Positions 27,469 through 35,596 of a DNA stretch of 64,000 nucleotides are shown one piece after another. The position numbers were made by a program, and so were the translations under genes. The first letter of the stretch is position 1, and each line of letters opens with the position of its first letter. Source of the stretch: Bacteroides luti (lineage in GTDB: Bacteria > Bacteroidota > Bacteroidia > Bacteroidales > Bacteroidaceae); assembly GCF_900128905.1 (NCBI RefSeq), contig NZ_FQTV01000008.1, positions 124,001 through 188,000 of the forward strand. The letters run 5' to 3'. The notes under the pieces were generated by a model that did no database searches, was not told the DNA's origin, and saw only the letters and a list, made by a program, of their open reading frames with translations.

Positions 27469-28917
27469 ATGAACAGTTACTATATATTACTAACCATAGC
27501 TCTTTATTTCGGGATTCTCTTGATTATAGCCCGCATCACGGGACGAAAAGGAGGAAGCAATGCGGCTTTCTTTAAAGGAGAAAACAAATCGCCCTGGTAT
27601 ATAGTATCATTTGGAATGATAGGTGCTTCTATTTCAGGGGTTACTTTTGTTTCTGTTCCCGGAATGGTTCGGGGTATTGATATGACTTACATGCAGACGG
27701 TTTTCGGTTTCTTTTTTGGTTATCTTATCGTTGCACATGTACTCCTTCCCCTTTACTACAAACTGAATCTTACCAGCATATACACCTATTTAGGCACACG
27801 CATAGGCAACAGAGCTTATAAAACAGGAGCTTCATTCTTTTTGCTTTCCCGTTTAGTTGGCGCTGCTGCAAAACTATACTTGGTTTGCCTTATACTTTAT
27901 ACGTATGTTTTTCAGCACTGGAACGTTCCTTTCTGGAGTATTGCCGCTGTGACTGTTTTTCTAATCTGGCTTTACACGAAGAAAAGCGGGATCAAGACTA
28001 TTATCTGGACTGATACCGTACTTACTTTCTGCCTGCTGGCTGCTCTGATTCTTATTATTGTTGAGACAGCACAGATATTGCATCTCGATTTTGGTGGTGT
28101 GGTATCTACCATTCAGCACAACGAACACTTCCGGATATTCGAGTTTAACGACTGGCAATCAAGGCAGAACTTCTTTAAACAGTTCTTTAGCGGAATATTT
28201 ATCGTTATTGTAATGACAGGGCTCGACCAGGATATGATGCAGAAAAACTTAAGCTGCAAGAATTTGAAAGAGGCACAGAAGAATATGTATTGTTACGGAT
28301 TCTCATTTATTCCGGTAAACTTTCTGTTTCTCTGCCTAGGCATCCTTTTACTGGTACTTGGACAAAGCATGAATCTTACTCTTCCCGCTTTGGCCGATGA
28401 TATTCTTCCCATGTTTGCCGCACAGGGATATCTTGGTCCATCGGTTCTGGTTCTTTTCTCTATTGGAATAATTGCAGCTTCCTTCAGCAGTTCGGATTCT
28501 GCACTGACCTCGCTTACCACCAGTTTCTGCGTAGATATTTTAGGAATTGGCAAAGAGAGTGAAGAAGTCGCTACCAGAAAACGCCGACGCGTGCACTTTG
28601 GAATGTCCATTGCACTGGTATTGGTTATCATCATATTCCAGATCGTTAATAATAAAAGCGTTATTGATGCTATTTATACCATAGCATCATATACATACGG
28701 CCCGTTGCTTGGTTTGTTTGCCTTCGGATTATTTACCCACCTGCAACCACGTGATAAATATGTGCCTTATGTGGCAGTAGCTTCGCCCGTAATTTGTTAC
28801 ACAATTAGTTCTTTAGTAGAACAACATACAGGATATAAGTTCGGTTACGAAATGCTGATGTTCAATGGAACATTGACTTTTGCCGGACTACTTTTAATTT
28901 CACAGAAAAATAAATAA
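27469..28917 (+). CDS. Sodium:solute symporter (SSS family)
   Basis: A 482-residue inner-membrane protein with about 13 hydrophobic helices. The N-terminal [32 protein letters not shown] is the SSS signature for sodium and substrate binding. [14 protein letters not shown] near residue 350 matches the conserved helix-8 serines that coordinate Na+. It imports an organic solute with sodium; the substrate is not decided (sugars, pantothenate, amino acids and sialic acid are all known in the family). It is divergent from recR and followed 11 bases later by engB. Confidence 0.92.
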   Translation: MNSYYILLTIALYFGILLIIARITGRKGGSNAAFFKGENKSPWYIVSFGMIGASISGVTFVSVPGMVRGIDMTYMQTVFGFFFGYLIVAHVLLPLYYKLNLTSIYTYLGTRIGNRAYKTGASFFLLSRLVGAAAKLYLVCLILYTYVFQHWNVPFWSIAAVTVFLIWLYTKKSGIKTIIWTDTVLTFCLLAALILIIVETAQILHLDFGGVVSTIQHNEHFRIFEFNDWQSRQNFFKQFFSGIFIVIVMTGLDQDMMQKNLSCKNLKEAQKNMYCYGFSFIPVNFLFLCLGILLLVLGQSMNLTLPALADDILPMFAAQGYLGPSVLVLFSIGIIAASFSSSDSALTSLTTSFCVDILGIGKESEEVATRKRRRVHFGMSIALVLVIIIFQIVNNKSVIDAIYTIASYTYGPLLGLFAFGLFTHLQPRDKYVPYVAVASPVICYTISSLVEQHTGYKFGYEMLMFNGTLTFAGLLLISQKNK

Positions 28918-28928
28918 AAACAAGAAAT

Positions 28929-29531
28929 ATGGAAATCTTAAGCGCAGAGTTCGTAATCAGTAATGCAGAAGCCTCGAAATGCCCTGATAGTAATTTACCC
29001 GAATATGCATTTATCGGACGCTCCAACGTGGGAAAATCCAGTTTAATAAATATGCTTACCAAGCGTAAAGGGCTAGCTATGACCTCCGCTACTCCGGGAA
29101 AAACAATGTTAATCAATCATTTTATTGTAAACGATAACTGGTATCTGGTCGATCTACCGGGATATGGCTACGCCCGCCGCGGAAAAGCCGGACAAGAAGG
29201 CATTCGCACACTTATTGAAGATTATATTCTGGAACGTGAACAGATGACGAATCTTTTTTTATTGATTGACAGTCGACTGGAACCTCAGAAAATTGATATG
29301 GAATTTATGGAATGGCTTGGCGAGAATGGTGTTCCGTTTGCCATTATCTTTACCAAGGCAGACAAGCTAACTTCGGGTAAGCTGAAAGATAACATCAACC
29401 GTTACGTAAGGCAGCTTCGCGATCAATGGGAAGAATTGCCACCTTATTTTATTTCTTCCTCTGAAAATAAACTAGGACGTATGGATATTCTGGATTATAT
29501 AGAAAACATAAACAACAGTATTAAACGATAA
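28929..29531 (+). CDS. engB: Ribosome biogenesis GTPase EngB (YsxC/YihA)
   Basis: A 200-residue TrmE-Era-EngA-EngB GTPase. It has P-loop [12 protein letters not shown] near residue 33, the switch-I threonine region ATPGKT, G3 DLPGYGYA, G4 TKADK and a C-terminal SSSEN as G5. It assists late 50S ribosomal subunit assembly and is essential in many bacteria. It lies between the symporter and two DUF4923 genes with gaps of 11 and 8 bases. Confidence 0.96.
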   Translation: MEILSAEFVISNAEASKCPDSNLPEYAFIGRSNVGKSSLINMLTKRKGLAMTSATPGKTMLINHFIVNDNWYLVDLPGYGYARRGKAGQEGIRTLIEDYILEREQMTNLFLLIDSRLEPQKIDMEFMEWLGENGVPFAIIFTKADKLTSGKLKDNINRYVRQLRDQWEELPPYFISSSENKLGRMDILDYIENINNSIKR

Positions 29532-29539
29532 TAAAAAAA

Positions 29540-30151
29540 ATGAAACGTAACAGTATTTTGGCAGCCTTGTTATTTGGCATGCTATTATTCTCGGGCTCAA
29601 TGAGCGCACAGTCATTAGGTGACATCCTAAACAGTTCAAGTGTTAACGAAGCGGTTAACAAAGTCAGCGGTACGGCCGTAACCAAACCAGCAAGCATTGT
29701 AGGCGTATGGAAATACAAAGGTGCTGCATGTTCTTACGACAGTGACAATGCCATTACTAAAGCAGGCGCTAAGGTTATAACAGATAAAGTTGAAAAGCAA
29801 CTGGACACATATTGTTCACAAGCCGGATTCTCTACTGCAGGAAGTAACTTTATCTTCACAGCGAAAGGCACTTTTGTAAATACGGTAGGTACTCAGAAAT
29901 TTACTGGTAGCTATACATACAACAAAGCTACAGGCGCATTGGCACTGAATTACTCTCAATTAACAGTAAGCATAAACGGAAGCGTTGCCACCGAAAGCGG
30001 TTCAACAGCTCTTCTTTTCGACGCAAACAAAATGATGAACCTGGTTTCTGCCATGAGCAAATCTACTTCTGCTGAAGAAACAATGAAGACTGTTTCTGCC
30101 ATGCTTAACGATTGCAAAGGTGTTAAAGTAGGATTCAAAATCGGTAAATAA
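29540..30151 (+). CDS. DUF4923 family protein, copy 1
   Basis: A 203-residue secreted protein: a signal peptide ending MSAQ, a SLGDILNSSSVNEAVNKV segment, then a repeated beta-rich part (GVWKYKGAACSYDSDNA...GTFVNTVGTQKFTGSYTYN). It resembles lipocalin-like DUF4923 proteins common in Bacteroides; the function is unknown. It follows engB by eight bases and is paralogous to the next gene. A hydrophobic C-terminal half carrying AMLNDCKGVKVGFKI is shared by both. Confidence 0.85.
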   Translation: MKRNSILAALLFGMLLFSGSMSAQSLGDILNSSSVNEAVNKVSGTAVTKPASIVGVWKYKGAACSYDSDNAITKAGAKVITDKVEKQLDTYCSQAGFSTAGSNFIFTAKGTFVNTVGTQKFTGSYTYNKATGALALNYSQLTVSINGSVATESGSTALLFDANKMMNLVSAMSKSTSAEETMKTVSAMLNDCKGVKVGFKIGK

Positions 30152-30217
30152 GCTAGTTTTTACCGAAAAAGCAGTTCATTTGCAAAGGAATAAACAAGAA
30201 TCTTAATTTTTGAAAGT

Positions 30218-30832
30218 ATGAAACGTAGCAGTTTACTTATAACACTCTTATTGGGAATGTTATTTTTACCAGGAGCATTGAAGGCTCAGTCATCTTTTTC
30301 ATTGGGTGACATCTTAAACAACAAAACACTTAACGGCATTGCAGAAGCGGTAACCGGAACTTCATCGGCATCTGCCATTGATCTTACCGGCACATGGAAA
30401 TACAAAGGATCGGCTTGCGCTCTGGAAAGTGATAATATAGTTAAGAAGGCAGGAGCTTCTATTGCAACTTCTACTCTCGAAAAGAAACTCGATACAAAGT
30501 TTGCCAGTGTAGGTATAAAGAAAGGCGCATGTAGTTTTACATTCAGCAATGATAGTTCATTCGTTACTAAAGTTGGGAAAAAGAGCTATTCGGGTACTTA
30601 CTCTTACAATAAGAGCAACGGTACATTAGTTCTGACTTATCTTCAACTGATGAATCTTAATGCAGCTGTAAAGACTAGTGGGAATAATGTTTCTCTTCTT
30701 TTTGATGCCAATAAGTTTGTAAAGCTCGTTACTTATCTAAGCAAAACCAGCTCAAAAACCAGTATCAAAACACTTGCAGCCTTACTTAATTCATACGAAG
30801 GAGCGAAAGTTGGATTTAAACTAGAGAAATAA
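30218..30832 (+). CDS. DUF4923 family protein, copy 2
   Basis: A 204-residue paralogue of the preceding gene, with the same layout: signal peptide ending LKAQ, SLGDILNNKTLNGIAEAVTG, TGTWKYKGSACALESDN, KSYSGTYSYNKSNG and a C-terminal ALLNSYEGAKVGFKL. Length and order are conserved, so it is a tandem duplication. Role unknown; the periplasm or outer membrane is inferred from the signal peptide. Confidence 0.85.
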   Translation: MKRSSLLITLLLGMLFLPGALKAQSSFSLGDILNNKTLNGIAEAVTGTSSASAIDLTGTWKYKGSACALESDNIVKKAGASIATSTLEKKLDTKFASVGIKKGACSFTFSNDSSFVTKVGKKSYSGTYSYNKSNGTLVLTYLQLMNLNAAVKTSGNNVSLLFDANKFVKLVTYLSKTSSKTSIKTLAALLNSYEGAKVGFKLEK

Positions 30833-30858
30833 GCAAAGATCCGGTGAAAGAATTTTTG

Positions 30859-30943
30859 TTTGATGTACATCAAAGCACCCTTTTGATGTACATCTAAAGA
30901 ATCGTTTGATATACATCAAAAATAGGTTTAGATGTACATCAAA
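30859..30943. repeat. Four-copy palindrome array, exact 23-bp period
   Basis: Four 16-base units centred every 23 bases (starts 30859, 30882, 30905, 30928), each a version of the palindrome TTTGATGTACATCAAA, separated by unrelated seven-base spacers. Units 1 to 4 differ by zero to two bases from that consensus. It lies between convergent genes (DUF4923 copy 2 and nitroreductase). Confidence 0.85.
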
Positions 30944-30948
30944 CGATT
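30900..30948. terminator. 18-bp hairpin formed by palindromes 3 and 4
   Basis: The arms at 30900-30917 and 30931-30948 pair over 18 bases with one mismatch, around a 13-base loop, and TATTTTATTT follows. It may end the engB/DUF4923 transcript and, from the other side, the nitroreductase transcript. Confidence 0.5.
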
Positions 30949-30977
30949 ATTTTATTTAGTAGTATTTGAAAAGACTC

Positions 30978-31517
30978 CTAGTACTTATTAAAAGAGATAA
31001 CTTTAGATTTCTCTTTCCTCAGTTTGGTTCTTTTGGGTTTAGCAGAATACCCGATGGTAATAACCAGTAGCAAGCGTTTTCCGGCGGGTATACCTGTCAG
31101 TGATTTGATTTTATTTTCGTCAAACCAGCCCAATATACACGATCCCAACCCTTCACTTTCGGCAGCCAGCGTAATATGCGCAGCAGCTATACCCACATCA
31201 ATAAGCGGGAAATGCTTGTCCTTCACTTTTCCACCCAGCAAAGAGCTAATATTAGCCGACTCTTCCACTACAAGAATCTGCACCGGAGCATCTTTGGCGA
31301 ACTTATTCATCCCCAGTCCGGCGGTAGCTTTTCCCACTTCCTTGGAGAGTTCCTTATCAGTAATAGCTACGAACTTCCAGGGCTGAGCATTGCATGCCGA
31401 AGGAGCCAGACGGGCAGCTTCGAGTACACGCTCAAGTTTTTCGGGCTCAACATCGCGTGTCATATCATAAGCCCTGTCACTCTGACGCGCTTTGACTAAT
31501 TCCAGAAAGTCTTTCAT
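30978..31517 (-). CDS. Nitroreductase-family flavoprotein
   Basis: About 179 residues with the nitroreductase FMN-binding opening (VKARQSDRAYD in place of the usual RRSxR), APSACNAQPWKFVAI, a mid-section IDVGIAAAHITLAAESEGLGSCILGWF, and LLVITIGYSA near the end. These reductases use NAD(P)H and FMN to reduce nitro, quinone or other substrates. I use the ATG at 31517; a TTG two codons earlier is less likely. It follows ribE on the same strand by 19 bases, a fitting neighbour since ribE supplies flavin. Confidence 0.9.
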   Translation of the reverse strand: MKDFLELVKARQSDRAYDMTRDVEPEKLERVLEAARLAPSACNAQPWKFVAITDKELSKEVGKATAGLGMNKFAKDAPVQILVVEESANISSLLGGKVKDKHFPLIDVGIAAAHITLAAESEGLGSCILGWFDENKIKSLTGIPAGKRLLLVITIGYSAKPKRTKLRKEKSKVISFNKY

Positions 31518-31536
31518 TGTCAATTGGTTCTGAAAA

Positions 31537-32139
31537 TTACTTGTATTGAATCATCCGGCTGATATATTTTCCAATAATATCAAACTCCAGATTAACGATT
31601 GTGCCAACCTCAAAAGTATGGAAGTTAGTATATTCGTAAGTATAAGGAATGATGTTTACCTGGAAAGTATCTTCTGTTGGATTACAAACCGTGAGGCTCA
31701 CGCCATTCACCGTAACCGAACCTTTATCTACCGTGATATATCCACGCTTTGCCATCTCCTTATCAAAAGCATACTTAAAAGTATAAGTCCAGCTTCCACC
31801 AACTTCCTCAACAGCCAAACAAGTTGCAGTTTGATCCACGTGTCCCTGAACAATATGTCCGTCAAGACGTCCGTTCATCATCATACTTCTTTCCACATTA
31901 ACCTTATCGCCCGCTTTAAACAGTCCGATGTTTGAACGGTCAATGGTTTCCTTCATGGCAGTTACAGTATATGTGTCATCCGTTTTGCTTACTACAGTAA
32001 GGCAAACCCCATTGTGAGAAACACTTTGGTCTATTTTAAGTTCGTTTACGAACGAGCACTTCATTGTAATGTGTAGGTTCTCGCGGTCTTTAACCACAGC
32101 AACTACTTCTGCATATTCTTCAATGATTCCTGAAAACAT
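31537..32139 (-). CDS. ribE: Riboflavin synthase alpha chain
   Basis: A 200-residue protein made of two lumazine-binding barrels. Barrel 1 begins MFSGIIEE with SHNGVCLTV and barrel 2 has GHIVQGHVDQ and VNGVSLTV, the duplicated catalytic motifs. It dismutates two 6,7-dimethyl-8-ribityllumazine molecules into riboflavin in the cytoplasm. Length and motifs are standard. No FMN riboswitch is apparent in the sequence upstream. Confidence 0.96.
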   Translation of the reverse strand: MFSGIIEEYAEVVAVVKDRENLHITMKCSFVNELKIDQSVSHNGVCLTVVSKTDDTYTVTAMKETIDRSNIGLFKAGDKVNVERSMMMNGRLDGHIVQGHVDQTATCLAVEEVGGSWTYTFKYAFDKEMAKRGYITVDKGSVTVNGVSLTVCNPTEDTFQVNIIPYTYEYTNFHTFEVGTIVNLEFDIIGKYISRMIQYK

Positions 32140-32541
32140 AATCTTAAGTTATTAATGTTACGGCGGTAAAAATACAAAGAAATAACGAAAAGCAAATGAA
32201 GAGATAATCCAATTATTTAAGTTTTTGTTGGTTGAAGCAAAGTTTATCTTGGGAGAATTAAAGTTTTTCTTGACTGATTTAAAGATTTTGTTGATTAAAA
32301 GCAAAGTATTTCTTGGCAGGATTCAAGTTTTTCTTGGTTTAAAGCACAGTTTATCTTGATTGAAGCTACTGTTTCCTGGTTTAAAGCAAAGTTCATCTTG
32401 ATTGAAGCTACTTTTTTCATTAGAGCAAAGTTCTTTATTCAGCCAAACAATGACAGTTATTTTGCAGCCTTAACAGAAACAAATTAGCTGCACAGACGAA
32501 AACATGAACTTCTAAGCAAACTAAAGCCTTGAGGTATGGGC
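32140..32541. other. Intergenic region holding the degenerate repeat tract
   Basis: About 400 bases between ribE and sRNA element A with no plausible gene. Most of it is the 21-bp imperfect repeat described separately. The rest (32441-32541) shows nothing recognisable. Confidence 0.5.
32231..32440. repeat. Degenerate tandem repeat, period about 21 bp
   Basis: About ten imperfect units with a core like AAAGTTTTTCTTGG. The CTTG (or GTTG, CCTG) tetramer recurs at 32248, 32269, 32290, 32312, 32333, 32355, 32375 and 32397, so spacing is 20-22 bases. Two units share a longer block, TTATCTTGATTGAAGCTACT and TCATCTTGATTGAAGCTACT. No open frame runs through it. Confidence 0.7.
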
Positions 32542-32606
32542 AAAAAAAAAGGAGTCACGCCTGACTCCAACCTTTGTTAACCTTAAATCTAATACTATGA
32601 AAAACA
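32542..32606 (-). ncRNA. Candidate antisense-type small RNA, copy A
   Basis: On the minus strand a perfect Bacteroidetes promoter, TTTG (32639-32642), 19 bases, TACCTTTG (32612-32619), precedes about 65 bases that end in the hairpin GGAGTCAGGCGTGACTCC (32551-32568) and nine Ts. The transcript body contains CATAGTATTAGATTTAAGG, the complement of a leader ending in an AUG start codon. The 5' end is estimated from the -7 box. The same unit recurs twice more in this window. It resembles the short RNAs antisense to susC leaders in Bacteroides (DonS type), but no susC is here. Confidence 0.72.
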
Positions 32607-32757
32607 CACTACAAAGGTACGGCTTTTTGCTATATCTCCAAATATTTCCCAAAGAAAAACGTGCTCAATAACATAGTTTAATATTTGGATATCATAAATG
32701 TTTATTTTCTCTAATTGTTAATAATCAAACTTATAAAAACCATTTCTTTCAGAACAT

Positions 32758-33150
32758 TTATTTTACACGTTTGTACCTAAAGTTATTAAACTCAGCCAGA
32801 ACATTGGTAATCAACAAATCCATTTTATCTTCATGAAAACTGTATTTATACGCAATAGAGCCTACATGCAACAAGGAATCCATATAATACGTAGACTTTA
32901 CGGAATCGTATTTTTGTGTTTCATAAGAAAAATGCCTGATGGTATTATCGGACAGATATTCATAATATCCTCCCGTTTTTTGCACAACAATCATATTATT
33001 CCAGGAATTACCAAAAGCCACAAGCTCCCATTTGCCTAAAAGCTGCCTTTTGGAACTGTAATACGGATCGTCTTCATCAGTGCAACTTACAGCTACGCAT
33101 AAAGCGAACACTGTAAATAATAAGAATGATAAAACTGTTTTTCTTTTCAT
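32758..33150 (-). CDS. Small lipoprotein, lipocalin-like
   Basis: A 130-residue protein. A hydrophobic signal peptide leads to a lipobox ending at Cys (VAVSC, Cys about 23), followed by acidic TDEDDP, typical for Bacteroides lipoproteins exported to the surface. The rest (LLGKWELVAFGNSW...YMDSLLHVGSIAYKYSFHEDKMDLLI) has the alternating pattern of lipocalin-like domains. Function unknown. It stands alone upstream (on the minus strand) of sRNA copy A. Confidence 0.75.
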   Translation of the reverse strand: MKRKTVLSFLLFTVFALCVAVSCTDEDDPYYSSKRQLLGKWELVAFGNSWNNMIVVQKTGGYYEYLSDNTIRHFSYETQKYDSVKSTYYMDSLLHVGSIAYKYSFHEDKMDLLITNVLAEFNNFRYKRVK

Positions 33151-33301
33151 GATGCTAATTTTTAAAGTCTAGTTTACCCAATTAACTCTCACACATGAAT
33201 TCATTACTGATCCATATATAAAACAAATAAGGATATGGATTGGTTACAGGTGAGAAAAACAGCTTCAGTATATTAATCAATATTATACATTGAAATCTAT
33301 A

Positions 33302-33784
33302 TTAAGAGAGTAGCGCTACCTCCCACTCTTTTTGCTTGGCTTCAAAATTCTTCATTGCATTGGCCGGACTGGTTGAAGGCATCACACGGTATTCAATGCC
33401 AGGCAGTTGTCCGTAAGCCTTCATAAAGTACTTATAACTATTCTGTCCGTTAAAAATAAGTATCTTCACGTTAGGATGTTCTTTAAGCAGCGCCGGAAAA
33501 TCGTTGAGCGATTCTTCTTTAATATTGCTGTCCAAACTTCCCTCCCGCTTACAGGAAGCCAGAATATCCCACAAACCTACACCATGACGATGAGCTGTTG
33601 CTACTTTATCTTCGTAATCCGCCGGAACACGTCCGCCTTCAAAAACAGCAAAAAGTATTTTCCAGAACTGATTTCGGGAGTTTCCGTAATATTCACCGAA
33701 GCGAAGTGAATCTACACTAGGCATTGTACCCACAACAATACGGGTAGTATCCTTATCTACAATAGGAGAAAAACAGGTAATCAT
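33302..33784 (-). CDS. Uracil/hypoxanthine DNA glycosylase-like protein
   Basis: A 160-residue single-domain protein. It has IVVGTMPSVDSLRFGEYYGNSRNQFW (the water-activating and base-binding motif of the UDG superfamily, family-6-like), LWDILASCKREGSLD, and a C-terminal VMPSTSPANA loop that inserts into DNA. These match DNA-deoxyinosine glycosylases, which remove deaminated bases for base-excision repair. The minus strand reads TATTTTTG at 33824-33831, an exact -7 match 40 bases before the start. It lies between sRNA elements A and B. Confidence 0.85.
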   Translation of the reverse strand: MITCFSPIVDKDTTRIVVGTMPSVDSLRFGEYYGNSRNQFWKILFAVFEGGRVPADYEDKVATAHRHGVGLWDILASCKREGSLDSNIKEESLNDFPALLKEHPNVKILIFNGQNSYKYFMKAYGQLPGIEYRVMPSTSPANAMKNFEAKQKEWEVALLS

Positions 33785-33927
33785 CTATTTCAAAATCAAA
33801 TTTCACTCGTACTCACCATTTTGCAAAAATAAACATTTTAGAATACGAAATATTAATTCATGTTATAAAACACATAATTTTAATGAAAACATTTGGAGAT
33901 ACAGCAAAAACCTGTACCTTTGCAATG

Positions 33928-33992
33928 TGTTTTTCATAGTATTAGATTTAAGGTTAACAAAGGTTGGAGTCAGGCGTGACTCCTTTTTTTTT
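33928..33992 (+). ncRNA. Candidate antisense-type small RNA, copy B
   Basis: On the plus strand a promoter TTTG (33892-33895), 19 bases, TACCTTTG (33915-33922) is followed by about 65 bases ending in GGAGTCAGGCGTGACTCC (33966-33983) and nine Ts. From 33933 to 33992 it is identical to copies A and C apart from the T-run length. It also shares about 100 bases upstream of the promoter with copy C. The 5' end is inferred. Confidence 0.75.
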
Positions 33993-34050
33993 GCGCATAA
34001 GTAAGGCAGACAATATATTAGCCTGCCCCTATTTACAATAGAACCATAAT

Positions 34051-34626
34051 TTAGCAATCGAACTTTTTATCTACTGTTACTTTCTGATACTTATATCCCA
34101 AACGTTTCAACGCTATAGACACTCCTACTTTAAATAACACTTTCACCGAACGGGCAAATACATAAAAAGCATCCGGACTTTGAGGTTCAATATTTTCCTT
34201 TCTAATCATGCTGATTGCTGTTTTGCCGCAACTGCGCATCACTGATTCTATTTCTGCATACTCATTTGATTCCAGACCGATGCCAAGCAATTCTTCCATT
34301 ATATATTCGTCCATGCAATCAAAACCACGTGGTTCAACAAACACATTGTATAAAGCTGAGTTATCTTTGTACTTCTCCCAATCTTTATCCCAAAGAGCAG
34401 CAATACCCAGACCAATATAACCAGCCCAGGCAACAGACACGGTAGGATATTCCTGTATTTGAGGAACGGCATTCACCATATACTCTGGCGCCATCTCTTT
34501 CCACTTATCTTCCAATTCCTCTGCTGCAAGAAGTTGTCCGTCCATCATTCCCAAAGCAGTACATTGCTGCACCAATAACTCGGTCAGCCTTTCTTCATAC
34601 TTATCAAAATACTCTATATTTTCCAT
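34051..34626 (-). CDS. Protein of unknown function, 191 residues
   Basis: A soluble, mostly helical protein without signal peptide. Notable segments are LVQQCTALGMMDGQLLAAEELEDKW near the N-terminus, VSVAWAGYIGLGIAALWDKDWEKY in the middle and VKVLFKVGVSIALKRLGYKYQKV at the end. I do not recognise the family. The minus strand reads TACCTTTG at 34699-34706, an exact -7 match about 73 bases before the start. It has normal codon use and looks like a real gene between sRNA copies B and C. Confidence 0.7.
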   Translation of the reverse strand: MENIEYFDKYEERLTELLVQQCTALGMMDGQLLAAEELEDKWKEMAPEYMVNAVPQIQEYPTVSVAWAGYIGLGIAALWDKDWEKYKDNSALYNVFVEPRGFDCMDEYIMEELLGIGLESNEYAEIESVMRSCGKTAISMIRKENIEPQSPDAFYVFARSVKVLFKVGVSIALKRLGYKYQKVTVDKKFDC

Positions 34627-35372
34627 TACTTCTATAAATCATATAAATAAAGTATTAACCCCAACAATGCAGGTAATACAATTCCAAATAAAGTTCCGCA
34701 AAGGTATTACATTTTTAAGTTGAATAACGAATCTTTGCTGCACAAAAAATAAAGGCTACACTTCTACACGCTTTATAGATGAAAAGAAAAAGTTGGAGGT
34801 GCAATTGCAAAACGTAATAATTCACCTCTACATACTTTAAAGATAAGAGGAATAGATCCGGTTGTTGCAGTTGAGAAACCTAACGATACACCTTTGCACG
34901 TTTTAAAGATGAGAAGAATAGAGCCGATTGTTGCAGTTGAAAAGCTAACAATAAGCCTTTGCTCGTTTTAAAAGAGAAAAGAATAGAGTTGGAGGTGCAG
35001 ATGTAAACCTAATAATTCACTTCTACACGTTTTATAGATGAGAAGAATAGAACTGGTTGTTGCAGTAGAAAAGCTAACAATACGCCTTTGCTCATTTTAA
35101 AAGAGAAAAGATTAGAGTTGGAGGTGCAGATGTAAACCTAATAATTCACTTCTACACGTTTTATAGATGAGAAGAATAGAACTGGTTGTTGCAGTTGAGA
35201 AACCGAATGATTCACCTCCACATGTTTTAAAGGAGAGTATACGATGCTCTTTTTCATCAAGAATCTATAAGCTAAAAAACTTAGTACTCACTTTACTCAA
35301 TCCTTTTGCATAATTAAACATTTAGAACATCAAAATATTAATTCATGTTATAGAACATACATTTCTTATGAA
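34627..35372. other. Intergenic region filled by the 65-bp repeat array
   Basis: About 745 bases with no plausible gene. It holds the tandem repeat array at 34759-35240 and, just before element C, an upstream segment homologous to that of element B. Confidence 0.6.
34759..35240. repeat. Tandem repeat array, 64-66-bp unit, seven full units
   Basis: Units begin at 34759, 34823, 34889, 34954, 35018, 35083, 35147 and, truncated, 35213. Two subtypes occur: 64-base units with GTTGGAGGTGCAGATG and 65-66-base units with TGGTTGTTGCAGTTGAG. Units 4+5 and 6+7 are nearly identical as 129-base dimers, indicating a recent duplication of a two-unit block. No reading frame crosses the array. Spacer-less head-to-tail repeats exclude CRISPR. 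Confidence 0.88.
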
Positions 35373-35412
35373 AACATTTGGAGATATAGCAAAAAGCCGT
35401 ATATTTGCAGTG

Positions 35413-35476
35413 TGTTTTTCATAGTATTAGATTTAAGGTTAACAAAGGTTGGAGTCAGGCGTGACTCCTTTTTTTT
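35413..35476 (+). ncRNA. Candidate antisense-type small RNA, copy C
   Basis: Promoter TTTG (35377-35380), 19 bases, TATATTTG (35400-35407); terminator GGAGTCAGGCGTGACTCC (35451-35468) with eight Ts. The body matches copies A and B. The promoter differs from theirs only in the two variable bases of the -7 box and a few spacer positions. The 5' end is inferred. Confidence 0.75.
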
Positions 35477-35517
35477 GCATATAACTCAAGTATCCTTTTT
35501 TATATCTTTCCCCCCAT

Positions 35518-35551
35518 AAAAAAGAGGCTACAAACTTTATTCATAGCCTCT
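35518..35551 (-). terminator. Terminator of cydAB
   Basis: On the minus strand an 8-bp stem (AGAGGCTA/TAGCCTCT) with a 13-base loop is followed by six Ts. It lies 46 bases after the cydB stop. Confidence 0.8.
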
Positions 35552-35596
35552 GTATATAATATAATCGCAAAAATTACGTAAAAACAAGCTCTTCTA

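Noticed and set aside
33863..34057. A 64-codon minus-strand open frame covering sRNA unit B
   Set aside because: Only its last 24 codons (from MKNTLQRY) are shared with the other units; the first 40 run against the sRNA body and the sequence downstream of its terminator. It is better explained as the back side of the sRNA element.
34759..35240. CRISPR array
   Set aside because: The units are head to tail with no spacers and unit lengths of 64-66, and no cas genes are in the window.
32140..35480. A remnant susC gene or PUL
   Set aside because: Only about 17 codons are recognisable on the opposite strand of each sRNA unit; there is no downstream receptor or SusD sequence, so it is not annotated as a pseudogene.
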